Shown here: one piece after another, positions 9,045-18,142 of the stretch
Layout of the letters: the number at the start of each line of letters is the position of its first letter
Numbering within the stretch: the first letter of the stretch is position 1
Assembly (NCBI GenBank): GCA_045615885.1
Contig: JAZLFR010000010.1
Coordinates: 1 to 64,000 of the forward strand
Source: UBA1765 sp045615885
Lineage (GTDB): Bacteria > Fibrobacterota > Fibrobacteria > Fibrobacterales > Fibrobacteraceae
Direction: 5' to 3'
DNA: 64,000 nucleotides
Made by a program: the position numbers and the translations under genes
The notes under the pieces: generated by a model
Told to the model about the DNA's origin: nothing
What the model saw: the letters and a program-made list of their open reading frames with translations, nothing else
The model's database searches: none

Positions 9045-10277
9045 TTATTTCCTTGCACCTTCCGCATTGTAGCGGTCGATTGTCTTTTGATAGAAATCGT
9101 AGGTCTGCTTTGCAATTGCCTTCCAGCTGAAAACATCGACAGCGCGCTTGCGGCTGACTTCGCCCATCTTCTTTGCAAGATCCGGATTTGCAAGGATTGT
9201 ATTTAATTTGTTTGCAAAGTCGGTCTGGAATGCCTTCGGGTCTGCCGGTTCGAAATTGGTTTCGGAAACTGCCTTGAGCGGAACGAGGTAACCAGTTTCA
9301 CCATCGACGATGATTTCTGGAATGCCGCCGACAGCGCTGCCGACAACTGGAGTGCCGCAGCTCATTGCTTCAAGGTTGATGATGCCGAACGGTTCGTAGA
9401 GGGAAGGTGTTGCAAATACTGTTGCGTGGCTGTAGAGAACGCGGAGCTCTTCGTGCGGAACCGGCTCCTGGATCCATACGACGCCGTCGCGTGTCTTTTG
9501 CACTTCTTCGATCAGGGTTCTGCATTCGTCTGCGAGTTCAACAGTATCCGGTGCGCCTGCGCAAAGAACGACCTGTGCGTTCTTGTCAATTTGCGGAATA
9601 GCCTGGATAAGCTGGGAAATGCCCTTTTGACGTGTGATGCGGCCAACAAAGAGGACGAATGGGCGTTTTGGATCTACGCCCCACTTGGTAAGAATGTCTT
9701 CGTTGAAAATCGGCTTGTAGAAGTCCGGATCGATGCCGTTGTAAATGACCTGCACGCGGTCTTCTGGAACGCCGTAAAGCTTCATTACGTCGCGCTTCAT
9801 GCCTTCGCTTACTGCAATTACGCCGTCTGCAGCTTCGTAGGCAGTGCGTTCAATCCAGCAACTCATGGCGTAGCCGCCGTTGCCGAGCTGTTCAGCCTTC
9901 CATGGACGATGCGGTTCCAGGGAGTGAGTGGTAAGAATCAGGGGCTTTTGCAAAAGCTTGCTAGCGAGAACGCCGCCAAAATGGCTGTACCAGGTGTGGC
10001 AATGGAGCACATCGACGCCTTCAAGGGTTGCGGCCCACTGCAAATTGATGTCGAGCGGCTTGAAAATCTTCTGGAAACGGTCGTCTTGCGGAGAAAGGCC
10101 CAACTTTCTGGAAAAACCGACTGCATGGAGGTTTTCGTCCGTGTCGTTTTGCGGGCCAAAGCAACGGGCTTCAACCTGGCAGAGCTTGCGGAGCTCTTCG
10201 CTCAAAAACTTGACGTGAATGCCTGCGCCACCATAGATTTCTGGCGGAAATTCGTTAGTAAGGATTGCTGCTTTCAT
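9045..10277 (-). CDS. glgA: Glycogen synthase, GT4 family (ADP-glucose type)
   Basis: 410 aa. Resembles the actinobacterial/archaeal-type GT4 glycogen synthase rather than the 480-residue GT5 enzyme: start AAILTNEFPPEIYGGAGIHV (nucleotide-sugar loop), VDVLHCHTWYSHFGG, TTHSLEPHRPWKAEQLG, RVQVIYNGIDPDFY, LFVGRITRQKG, and the donor-site EX7E motif in TPSLYEPFGIINLEAMSCG. It transfers glucose to alpha-1,4-glucan (or makes maltose-1-phosphate in GlgM-type relatives, which cannot be excluded). Fibrobacter stores glycogen in large amounts during cellulose growth, which fits. Monocistronic, with a terminator directly downstream. Confidence 0.85.
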   Translation of the reverse strand: MKAAILTNEFPPEIYGGAGIHVKFLSEELRKLCQVEARCFGPQNDTDENLHAVGFSRKLGLSPQDDRFQKIFKPLDINLQWAATLEGVDVLHCHTWYSHFGGVLASKLLQKPLILTTHSLEPHRPWKAEQLGNGGYAMSCWIERTAYEAADGVIAVSEGMKRDVMKLYGVPEDRVQVIYNGIDPDFYKPIFNEDILTKWGVDPKRPFVLFVGRITRQKGISQLIQAIPQIDKNAQVVLCAGAPDTVELADECRTLIEEVQKTRDGVVWIQEPVPHEELRVLYSHATVFATPSLYEPFGIINLEAMSCGTPVVGSAVGGIPEIIVDGETGYLVPLKAVSETNFEPADPKAFQTDFANKLNTILANPDLAKKMGEVSRKRAVDVFSWKAIAKQTYDFYQKTIDRYNAEGARK

Positions 10278-10435
10278 AGTGCCCTTAAAATAGATTAACT
10301 TTGCACAAAGTGTAAGAAAATATTGAATTTTTAAGTGAATTTATGGCTTTTCCAACAAAAATGCGTTTTTAGGGGATAGAATTTAGGATCTAGTGGTTAG
10401 TGAAATGTTGATTTCCAATGTGTCGGCTGTAGGCT

Positions 10436-10505
10436 GACGTCTTTCGTCTTCCTTCTGTCCTCTGTTCTCTGTATTCTGTCTTGCATCTGGCCCTTGCACG
10501 AGCCG
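10436..10505. repeat. Solo pyrimidine-rich arm of the composite repeat family
   Basis: CTTCCTTCTGTCCTCTGTT and following TCTGTATTCTGTC, then CTTGCATCTGGCCCTTGCA, between glgA and dsbD. This is the same simple-sequence arm as at 100-180, 262-350 and 442-590, here without a recognisable palindromic core. The rest of the 10278-10513 gap is AT-rich and shows nothing else I can name. Confidence 0.75.
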
Positions 10506-10513
10506 TACTATGT

Positions 10514-12466
10514 CTATCGAGCTTTCGCAATAGCTTCAAGAATGCTTGCCGAAGTCAGGATTTCTGAAAGTACAATGACATCGCTTGCCTTGCCTTTGGG
10601 GTACACTCCATAGGCAGGCACGCCGCTTTTGCCGAGGTTCTTTAGAATGGCGTTCACTTCCGGGCTTTCGCGAGTCCAGTCGGCACGAACACGGGCAACG
10701 TCCGCGTCGTCCATTTTCTGCAACAGTTCCTTGCTCGAAAGCACGGCGGTTTCGTTTGCCTTGCAGGTAATGCACCAGTCGGCGGTAACGTCTATGAACA
10801 CGGTCCTGTTTTCTTTTTCAAATTTTTCAAGGAGCGCCGGTGTAAAATTATACCAGCCGTTTTCGTCTTGAACGATGTTTGCCTTTTGTGCGAACTGTTC
10901 GTCGAGGGCAATTTTGTACTGTGGTGCAATGGCCAGGAACCAGAGGCCTGCAATTACGACCGCGCTAACTGCAAAAGCCCCGATTTCAAGTGCAAAGGAT
11001 TTGCCTGGGGGTGCGATTTTGCCAATGGCGACTGCGGCGACAATGCTTAGAACGGCAAGAACTGCAAAGAGAACGACACCTGCGCTACCGGCCTGTTCAG
11101 AGACAATCCACAGGAGCCAAGCAACTGTCGCAAGCAAGAGGACGCCCATGACTTTTTGCAGTTTGACCATCCACGGGCCCGGTTTTGGAAACATGCTCAA
11201 AACTTTCGGGAAGGCGCTCACGAGCAAGTAGGGGAGCGCAAGCCCGAATGCTGCGCTTGTGAAAAAGAGGAACAGAACGGGAGTGCTTGCCGTAAATGCA
11301 AAACCCATTGCAGTTCCGAGGAATGGAGCCGAACAGGGCGTGCTAAGGAGTACGAGCAGAGCTCCCGTAAAAAAAGCGCCGGCCACCCCCTGCTTGCGGG
11401 AGGCTCCGTCCATCTTTGTCATTGCGCTGCCTGGGAGCCACACTTCAAAAGTTCCAAAAAAGCTCATTGCAAAAACAGTCAAGAGCACAACCATGAATGC
11501 AATGAAGCCTGCCGATTGAAACTGCATGCCCCAGCCAGCGTTTCCGCCGCCCATCTGCACAAGCGAAATGACGCCTGCCAAAATCCAGAAGCTTGCAAGA
11601 ATACCTGTTGCCGTAGAAACACCAAGCGTAAACAGGCGGCCTCTGGATTCGCCGGCCTGTTTGATCAGGCTGAAAAGCTTTAACGAAAGTACTGGCAGAA
11701 CGCATGGCATAAGGTTCAAGATCATGCCGCCAATGAATGCAAAAAACAGGAGCATCGCAGTGGATGTTGAACTGGATCCCGTTTTTTGCTCTGTTACTTC
11801 AGATGTAGTAATAGTTTCTGCACTGGAATTTTCAATGTTAGATTCTTCGACATTTTTTTTGATTGGCTTTAGCATGTCTCCAATGCCTGGGGATTTCTTT
11901 TCTGCAGGAGCTGCGCCGGAAGGGTCTGTCTTGGAATTGAGAAACAGGCCCTTGCCGATTTGCACCTTTACGCTGTCAGGAGCGAGGCAGATGTTGCTGC
12001 AAGCCTGGTAATAGAATGTAGCCGTCGTAGAAAGCGAGTCGTATTGTTCGGCAACGCTTGCGACTGGGATTACAACTTCGAAAGTTCCTTCAAAAATCAG
12101 ATTTTCAAAATCGAGCGCTTCGCTATATTGCTTTTTTGGTTCAGGCCATTTTGCCTCGGCAAAAGTTATACCTTCCGCTTCGGCCTTGATACTTGACGGC
12201 TTTAAAAAGGCGTCTGCCGCGATGTTTGCATTTACATGCCATTTTTCGGGAATCGTGATAGTAGCCTTGAGCATGGAATTCGCAGAAATTTCACCGGCGC
12301 TATATTCAAGGCGAAGCTGCGGAGGCGGCATGCCGTTCAAATCTACTTCTTCTTGCGCATTGGCATTTTGGGAGCACAAAATCACGGCCGCAAATGCAAA
12401 ACAAAAATAATGCAACGCATTTGTGGAAAAATTTTTAAAGACCTTTTCAAAATTTTTAAAATTCAT
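10514..12466 (-). CDS. dsbD: Thiol:disulfide interchange protein DsbD
   Basis: 650 aa, usual length for DsbD. Order: signal peptide ending at about residue 37 (CSQNANAQ); periplasmic alpha domain with the redox cysteine pair in YQACSNICLAP; eight-helix membrane domain with the two paired cysteines in NLMPCVLPVLSLK and LLSTPCSAPFLGTA; C-terminal thioredoxin-like gamma domain with DVTADWCITCKANE (CxxC). It carries electrons from cytoplasmic thioredoxin to periplasmic thiol proteins, which suits a cell that secretes many Cys-containing proteins. GGAG precedes the start. It is divergent from the sigma-factor gene at 12507 with a 40-base shared upstream region. Confidence 0.95.
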   Translation of the reverse strand: MNFKNFEKVFKNFSTNALHYFCFAFAAVILCSQNANAQEEVDLNGMPPPQLRLEYSAGEISANSMLKATITIPEKWHVNANIAADAFLKPSSIKAEAEGITFAEAKWPEPKKQYSEALDFENLIFEGTFEVVIPVASVAEQYDSLSTTATFYYQACSNICLAPDSVKVQIGKGLFLNSKTDPSGAAPAEKKSPGIGDMLKPIKKNVEESNIENSSAETITTSEVTEQKTGSSSTSTAMLLFFAFIGGMILNLMPCVLPVLSLKLFSLIKQAGESRGRLFTLGVSTATGILASFWILAGVISLVQMGGGNAGWGMQFQSAGFIAFMVVLLTVFAMSFFGTFEVWLPGSAMTKMDGASRKQGVAGAFFTGALLVLLSTPCSAPFLGTAMGFAFTASTPVLFLFFTSAAFGLALPYLLVSAFPKVLSMFPKPGPWMVKLQKVMGVLLLATVAWLLWIVSEQAGSAGVVLFAVLAVLSIVAAVAIGKIAPPGKSFALEIGAFAVSAVVIAGLWFLAIAPQYKIALDEQFAQKANIVQDENGWYNFTPALLEKFEKENRTVFIDVTADWCITCKANETAVLSSKELLQKMDDADVARVRADWTRESPEVNAILKNLGKSGVPAYGVYPKGKASDVIVLSEILTSASILEAIAKAR

Positions 12467-12506
12467 AATTTTGTCTCCGTTGGATACGAATCGTTTTGAG
12501 GACTAA

Positions 12507-13010
12507 ATGGAAACTCAAGGCGTTTCGCTTTTGTCAGAAGAATATAGAATCTGGCAAAAATATTCTCATTACATATTTAATCTTTGCTTTCGAAAATGCA
12601 GGGATTTAGATGCAGCGAGAGATTTCTATCAGGAAATTTACATAAAATTTCACCATCACTCACAAAAAGTAGTTAATCATCCTTGCCCTGGCTTTTGGTT
12701 CAGGAGCGTAATCAACAATGCCTGGAATTCCGCATTGCGAAAACAGTTACGCTGTTTACCGATAAACAACCTGTATTGCTGCGACAACCGTTTATCATAT
12801 TTTGCCGAAGACGAAGACTTTTCTAGAATACTGGAAGAGCTGAACAAGAATGTAGCACTGACATCGCTAGAAAAAATGCTGCTGGAATATCGCTTTGTCG
12901 GTTTTTCTTTTCTGGAATTGTCTGAAATTTTGGGGATAGGTGTAAAAACCTTGAGAAAAAAGGTCGTCTGTGCGCAACAAAAGCTCATGTCACTAGAAAA
13001 AGCGGTTTAG
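12507..13010 (+). CDS. ECF-type RNA polymerase sigma factor
   Basis: 167 aa. Residues about 10-75 look like region 2 (YSHYIFNLCFRKCRDLDAARDFYQEIYIKF, with a tryptophan-rich FWFRSVINNAWNSALRK) and the C-terminus like region 4 (LTSLEKMLLEYRFVGFSFLELSEILGI then KTLRKKVVCAQQKL, a helix-turn-helix). No anti-sigma gene flanks it: dsbD is divergent, and the following gene is a secreted protein. It may control dsbD or the surface protein downstream; neither can be shown here. The region 2 match is weaker than region 4, so distant relatives of the family remain possible. Confidence 0.75.
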   Translation: METQGVSLLSEEYRIWQKYSHYIFNLCFRKCRDLDAARDFYQEIYIKFHHHSQKVVNHPCPGFWFRSVINNAWNSALRKQLRCLPINNLYCCDNRLSYFAEDEDFSRILEELNKNVALTSLEKMLLEYRFVGFSFLELSEILGIGVKTLRKKVVCAQQKLMSLEKAV

Positions 13011-13049
13011 AATAAAATCACGGCGCTCTTTTTTTCGTACATTTAGAAG

Positions 13050-15257
13050 GTGAAGAAAATAGCCCTGTTTTTGTTGTTTGCTGCTCATTTTGCGCTAGCT
13101 TCAGTTTCAAACCATTTTGAAGCCTACGCAGAACCGTTTCCAATTCACCATGCGGCATTATTTGATGGAAAATTGTTTTTAGCGACGGATGGCGGTATTC
13201 GATCCGTTGATCAATCCGGACGCTCGTTGGTATATACGTCGTCTCATGGATTGGGGGCGACATCTTTTGCTTCGCTGGTGGCGTCTGGCAATGCTCTTTA
13301 TGGAATTTCTGCAAAGGGAATTATTTGCCGTCTTTCCAAGGGAGGGAAGGCGACAGAAATAAATCGTTCTTTTGAAAATGCCGGTTCCGTCGCAGAAAAT
13401 GGCCTTGCGGTTTTTGCGAAAAAATACATTGTAATTGCCTTTAATGATAAATTGGCGATTTTTGATACGGAAAAAGAATCGTATTTGGTTTCGTTGTCAA
13501 AATTGGGAACCGTAAGCCTGGACGCCACATCGCCAACAGCGCTTTTGATTTCTAATGATTCCCTCTTTGTTGCGTTGAATGGTTCTGTCTACTATAGGCA
13601 GATGGATTGGGACAATCTGGATAAAGATCGCCGACTCGTTGATCCGACATCCTGGAATCTTTTAAAAAATGGGACGCAAGTTCGTTCCATGGCAATCGTG
13701 AATGGCCAATTGCAGACCCGCATGTCTGCAGGCTCCTTTTTCTTGAAGAATGGAAGGCTGTTTTCTGCCGCTGAAGATACTTCAAAAATCGTTCTCAATG
13801 GAGAAAAGGTTTTCTTGGAAAAGCTCTATTCCAAGGGTCTCAGCCGCGTGAAATATGTTTTTGAATTCGACGGCAGATATTTTTTGGTGGGAACACGATT
13901 TGTGGGATACGGCGATGCGGCTTCTGTCTCGGAATTTACGAAATATGGTAAATACGAACTTGGCGGGACTTATGAGGTGACTGCACTTCCAAATGGTGGT
14001 GTCGTTGCCGCGGGTCTCAATGGAAAAATTTCATTCTATTCAAATGGGTCTTTTTCAAAACCGCAGGCTTCATATGGGCATGGATCCAATAAAGATGATG
14101 GCCCTGGGCATTTGATGAAGACATTGGCTGTTTTGCCATCCGGAGAAATGCTATACGCCCTGTGGGGAATCGGCTTGTTCATATACAAGAATGCAGATTT
14201 TTCAAAAAATGTGCTTCCGATTTTGGCGACAGATGGAACCTGCATTGACAACTATCTTGAAAATTTCATGACGCCGATTTCTGCAACTGCTGCTCCAGAT
14301 GGCACTGGATTTCTGGTTAGCTATAGGGCAAATAAAAGCTATGGGATCGCCTATATCAATTTGTCGGGTGATGTTTTTTGCGCGTCAAATGTCGGCACAA
14401 GCGAAGTGTCTGGAACTATCGTAGCTCGCCCAATGCATGGCAACTTATTTGAAACTTTTGTGGCAGTCAATACAGGGCACTTTCTTGTTAACAATGGGTA
14501 TGTAGACCGTTTTGTTTTGCGCTCTCCTCAAATTGGAGGCAGTTTGCAGGTCGAAGAAAAAGTGCAGCTGAAAACCCCGGAACATGGATATCCTATTGAC
14601 TTGGCTTTTGCTCCGGATAGTGCGCTGTGGGTTGCAACCTATTTTAAGGTTGGCTATTGGAAATCTGGCGATTCGATTCTTGCCCCTGCGCGAGTGTCCC
14701 AATTTTCAGGAACGGCGTATTCTTCCATTGCTGTTGATCCGCAGGGTAATGTATGGGTCGGTTCCACTTTAGACGGATTATATCATCTTTCTCGTAAAAA
14801 GAATTCAAATGATACACTGTCGGCAGTTCATTATCGCACAAGAGACGGTTTGCTTTGTGATAATGTTTATGATTTAGCCCTGGATTCCGTTTCTGGAACT
14901 CTTTGGATGGCTCAAAATATTGGCATGACTAGTTTGACCCGCAATGATTTGCGCAGTGCAAATGGCTTTATGACTGATTCTGCGGAATCCAAGGTAAAAG
15001 TATATCCAAATCCATTCAGGCCTAAAATGCATTCCAAGGTAGTTTTTGACTTTGTTGCAGAGAATGCCCGTGTCAGCATTTATAACGCAGGCGGCAGGCT
15101 CGTTGCTTCATTTGCAAATGAAGATCTGGTTGGGGGCCGTGTAGAATGGGATGGCCGTGATGGCTCCGGCAATCTCGTTGCCCCGGGTGTTTACACCTAT
15201 GTGATTTTACAAAAGGGTAAAAGTGAAAAGCAAGGGCGCTTGATTATAGCGCATTAG
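13050..15257 (+). CDS. Large secreted beta-propeller protein with FlgD-like C-terminal domain
   Basis: 735 aa. GTG start after AGAAGG; signal peptide about 18 residues (ALFLLFAAHFALAS). The body repeats propeller-type blades such as LFDGKLFLATDGGIRSVD, WVATYFKVGYW, IAVDPQGNVWVGSTLDGLYHLS and TLWMAQNIGMTSL, which match 'two-component regulator propeller' blades. The last ~90 residues begin VKVYPNPFRPK and contain NARVSIYNAGGRLVASF and WDGRDGSGNLVAPGVYTYV, a FlgD-Ig-like domain that in Bacteroidetes/Fibrobacteres often closes secreted proteins and serves as a type IX-like sorting signal. Cell-surface or secreted; no catalytic motif seen. A lipoprotein gene follows 7 bases later. Confidence 0.8.
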   Translation: MKKIALFLLFAAHFALASVSNHFEAYAEPFPIHHAALFDGKLFLATDGGIRSVDQSGRSLVYTSSHGLGATSFASLVASGNALYGISAKGIICRLSKGGKATEINRSFENAGSVAENGLAVFAKKYIVIAFNDKLAIFDTEKESYLVSLSKLGTVSLDATSPTALLISNDSLFVALNGSVYYRQMDWDNLDKDRRLVDPTSWNLLKNGTQVRSMAIVNGQLQTRMSAGSFFLKNGRLFSAAEDTSKIVLNGEKVFLEKLYSKGLSRVKYVFEFDGRYFLVGTRFVGYGDAASVSEFTKYGKYELGGTYEVTALPNGGVVAAGLNGKISFYSNGSFSKPQASYGHGSNKDDGPGHLMKTLAVLPSGEMLYALWGIGLFIYKNADFSKNVLPILATDGTCIDNYLENFMTPISATAAPDGTGFLVSYRANKSYGIAYINLSGDVFCASNVGTSEVSGTIVARPMHGNLFETFVAVNTGHFLVNNGYVDRFVLRSPQIGGSLQVEEKVQLKTPEHGYPIDLAFAPDSALWVATYFKVGYWKSGDSILAPARVSQFSGTAYSSIAVDPQGNVWVGSTLDGLYHLSRKKNSNDTLSAVHYRTRDGLLCDNVYDLALDSVSGTLWMAQNIGMTSLTRNDLRSANGFMTDSAESKVKVYPNPFRPKMHSKVVFDFVAENARVSIYNAGGRLVASFANEDLVGGRVEWDGRDGSGNLVAPGVYTYVILQKGKSEKQGRLIIAH

Positions 15258-15264
15258 AGGTTTT

Positions 15265-15660
15265 ATGAAATACTTGACGATTGCTTGTGTTTGTGCATTG
15301 TTTTTGATTGGCTGTGCTTCGCAGCGCACACGCGCAACCTGTGCAGAAACGGAATACCGTTTGAATTCCATGAGCTATTCCCCGGACCAGCGTGCGTTCC
15401 TGGAAGAGGAACTTAGGCAGTGCCGTGCAGAACAGGCGGAACAAGAAAAAGACGATGTGATTACAAACAAAATCAAGGGTAGCATTTACGAGCGCTTTGC
15501 TGCAGATTCCACGGCAAAGGCTGACGATGTTTCCGAAAACGGCAGTGCTGAACAATCTGCCGAAGAAAATGTCGAAATACCGGTAGAAACCCAAGCGGAT
15601 ACTGCAGAAACTTCTGTCGAAGAAGCTGCGGAAATAGCCCCAGCAGAAGGAGCGGAGTAA
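15265..15660 (+). CDS. Small acidic lipoprotein
   Basis: 131 aa. A lipobox LIGC at residues 14-17 predicts lipidation at Cys17. The mature part has a short Cys-containing segment (TCAETEYRLN, LRQCRAEQAEQEKDD) that is probably helical, then a low-complexity Ala/Glu tail (EEAAEIAPAEGAE). The stop TAA overlaps the next gene's ATG (TAATG at 15658), so translation is coupled to the CCA enzyme. Function unknown. Confidence 0.75.
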   Translation: MKYLTIACVCALFLIGCASQRTRATCAETEYRLNSMSYSPDQRAFLEEELRQCRAEQAEQEKDDVITNKIKGSIYERFAADSTAKADDVSENGSAEQSAEENVEIPVETQADTAETSVEEAAEIAPAEGAE

Positions 15661-16961
15661 TGGCTCTCAAAACCCTTTCCGGCGAAGACATTCATCCGCA
15701 AGTTCCAACGCGTCTTTTGAAAATTGCAGAAGACATTCGTGCTGCAGGTGGCAGGGCCTACCTTGTGGGCGGCTTTGTTCGCGATACGTTGCTCGGGAAT
15801 GCAGATAGCCGCGATTACGATGTGGAAGTCTACAAAATTTCGCAAGAAACTCTTTTAGGCATTTTGTCGAAGTATGGTCGCGCCGATGCCGTTGGCCGTG
15901 CATTTGGCGTGTATCACCTTTCCATGAAAGGTTTGTCCCTTGATTTTTCGTTCCCGCGCACAGAGAGCAAGGTCGGTCGCGGCCACAAGGGCTTTGTCGT
16001 TGAAACGCACACGGATCTTTCCTTCAAGGAAGCCGCCTTCCGTCGCGACTTTACCGTGAATGCCATGGGAATGGAACTCCCTACTTTTGAATTGAACGAT
16101 CCGTACGATGGCGAAGGTGATTTGCGAAATGGCATATTACGCCATGTCGGTAGTGCCTTTGCCGAGGACTCGCTTCGAATTTTGCGAGGCGTACAATTTG
16201 CTTCTCGATTCCACTTAAACCTGGCACAAGAAACAAGGGAACTCTGCAGAAGCCTTTCATTAGACGATCTTTCAAAAGAAAGAATATACGAAGAATTCAA
16301 AAAATGGCTTTTAAAGCCGGGTCTTCGTTCCCTTGGCTTAAAGACATTCCTTGAAATGGATCTTTTGCGCTTCTTCCCGGAAATTTTACCGTTGAATGAT
16401 TCTTATGAATTGCTTGGTGAATATCTCGACAACATTTCTGAAGCGGCAGTAGAATTCCCTGAAGAATCCAGAATGATTCTTGCTTTTGCTTCACTTTTGA
16501 GCGGCAATGCAGAGCCTGCGGAATCTGTCAAGTTCCTTGACAAGATGACGAATGAAATCAAGATTTTAAAGGGCGTACCTCTTTTGCTTGAGTATGCTCC
16601 AAAGGTGAAAACAGCAATTTCTGAAAGAACTTTGCCGAGCGACTCCGAAATCCGCCGGTTGAGTGTCGCCTTGAATGGGCTTGAAATGTTCCTTGCTTTT
16701 GTTGCAGCAAACCCAGTTCTTGATCAAGATGCCCGTTCTGATTTTGCCTGCAATTTTAAATTAAGGGCTCGTGAACTTGGAGTCTTTGAACATGCTCCGG
16801 AGCCGTACTTGACTGGGCGCTATTTGATGAGCATCGGCCAAAAACCAGGCAAGCTTTTTGGGGAACTTATCAAGGAAAGCTTTGAACTGCAGCTAGATGG
16901 TAAGTTGCTGAACGTGGAGCAGGCTGAAGCCTGGGCGAAAGATAGGCTTACTTCCACTTAA
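15660..16961 (+). CDS. cca: CCA tRNA nucleotidyltransferase family protein
   Basis: 433 aa. Class II nucleotidyltransferase head: AYLVGGFVRDTLLG, then RDYDVEVY with the metal-binding Asp pair, LDFSFPR, and EAAFRRDFTVNAMGMEL, followed by RHVGSAFAEDSLRILRGVQFASRF. These are signatures of the CCA-adding/poly(A) polymerase family; it repairs or builds the tRNA 3' CCA end in the cytoplasm. The C-terminal body is helical as usual. Poly(A) polymerase or an A-adding-only enzyme is possible from sequence alone. The 3' end overlaps the convergent GT2 gene by 14 bases. Confidence 0.9.
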   Translation: MALKTLSGEDIHPQVPTRLLKIAEDIRAAGGRAYLVGGFVRDTLLGNADSRDYDVEVYKISQETLLGILSKYGRADAVGRAFGVYHLSMKGLSLDFSFPRTESKVGRGHKGFVVETHTDLSFKEAAFRRDFTVNAMGMELPTFELNDPYDGEGDLRNGILRHVGSAFAEDSLRILRGVQFASRFHLNLAQETRELCRSLSLDDLSKERIYEEFKKWLLKPGLRSLGLKTFLEMDLLRFFPEILPLNDSYELLGEYLDNISEAAVEFPEESRMILAFASLLSGNAEPAESVKFLDKMTNEIKILKGVPLLLEYAPKVKTAISERTLPSDSEIRRLSVALNGLEMFLAFVAANPVLDQDARSDFACNFKLRARELGVFEHAPEPYLTGRYLMSIGQKPGKLFGELIKESFELQLDGKLLNVEQAEAWAKDRLTST

Positions 16962-18051
16962 ACAGTCCGAGCAAACCGAACGGTACGGCAAACACGTTCA
17001 TTGGAACCTGCATGATTTCTGTGATGGGCAGGCAAAGCAAGAGCTTTTTGGAACGGAGCTTGACTGCGGCGCATGTAAGGAAGAACAAGTCGCAGGCAAC
17101 CTTCACGGCCATTGGAATAGCAAACCATGTTAACGGGAATTCTGCGAATATCACGAGGAACGGGCTAATCAAAAGCCAAATCAGAAACGTGTAGATAAGT
17201 GAAAGTCCAAACGTGTACAGGTGGCTATCGTACTTGGTGCCGTTGCTAGACCAGCGGGCGCGCTGGAAGAACAAGGCCTTGAGAGAATTCACCGGAGCGG
17301 TTTCGATCATTGCGTCGGCGCTCAGGTTGTAGCAGAACTTGACATTTGGTTCCTTGATCATCTTGTGGATCAGCATGTCGTCGTCGCCGCTTGAAAGATT
17401 CACAAGGTCGCCAAAGCCGCCAACTTTAAAGAACAAGTCTTTCTTGTAGGCGAGACATGCTGCACTTGCAAGCATCGGGTGGCCTAGACTAAAACCAGCT
17501 GCTTCGATACTTGTGTAGGCGAGCGTTTCCAGTTTCTGGTATTGGTGTACCGGGCTCCAACCGCCAGTATTTCGCTTTGGCCCCTGCACAATGGCAATGT
17601 CACCTTCGAAACGCCCGGCCATGCTTGCAAGCCAGCGCTTGGTTGGTACGCAGTCGGCGTCCATGATCAGGAGCACTTCACCGCGGGCTTCCTTGAAGCC
17701 GCTTTCCAGAGCGCGCTTTTTAGGGCTTTCGATCGGCGGCAAGTTCGGGTCCAAATGCAAGGCCCTGAATTTGTCGGAGTGCGCCGCTACAAAATCATCA
17801 AGGATTTTGCCGGTAGAGTCGGTGGAACGGTCATCTACGCAAATGATTTCGTATTCGCCCTCGTATTCCTGTTCGGCAAGGGCCTTGAGCGTGCGAGCCA
17901 GGAATTCTTCCTCGTTTCGCATCGGGATTACGACCGTTACGAACGGAGTCGCCTTGCCCTTGTGCCTATGCGTGCGGACGATACCCACTGCAAAGGTAAG
18001 TATGGCGAGCGCATAAAGCGAAGTCAGCACTGTCAGGATAATTTCACTCAT
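16948..18051 (-). CDS. Membrane glycosyltransferase, GT2 family
   Basis: 367 aa. N-terminal helix at about 3-24; GT-A fold with VTVVIPMRNEEEFLARTL, the ICVDDRSTDST donor motif, LLIMDADCVP (DxD-like), SGDDDMLIHKM (catalytic ED-type acid region) and FQRARWSSN (QxxRW-like acceptor motif). Two or three C-terminal helices follow. This layout matches processive or lipid-acceptor GT2 enzymes that build envelope glycans. Next to lpxA, divergently, so an LPS or envelope role is plausible but not shown. Confidence 0.88.
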   Translation of the reverse strand: MSEIILTVLTSLYALAILTFAVGIVRTHRHKGKATPFVTVVIPMRNEEEFLARTLKALAEQEYEGEYEIICVDDRSTDSTGKILDDFVAAHSDKFRALHLDPNLPPIESPKKRALESGFKEARGEVLLIMDADCVPTKRWLASMAGRFEGDIAIVQGPKRNTGGWSPVHQYQKLETLAYTSIEAAGFSLGHPMLASAACLAYKKDLFFKVGGFGDLVNLSSGDDDMLIHKMIKEPNVKFCYNLSADAMIETAPVNSLKALFFQRARWSSNGTKYDSHLYTFGLSLIYTFLIWLLISPFLVIFAEFPLTWFAIPMAVKVACDLFFLTCAAVKLRSKKLLLCLPITEIMQVPMNVFAVPFGLLGLFKWK

Positions 18052-18142
18052 TGCTCTATATTATAAAAAAAATCTTACAGCATGTCATTGCGCTTGGAAG
18101 GATGATGTCGGGGGCGGTATGAGTTTTTCTATATTCTGCAGC

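Noticed and set aside
8951..9193. N-terminal extension of the hybrid kinase to 9193
   Set aside because: It would cross the glycogen-synthase terminator and overlap that gene; MNPLGLLNK at 8950 is followed directly by the first membrane helix.
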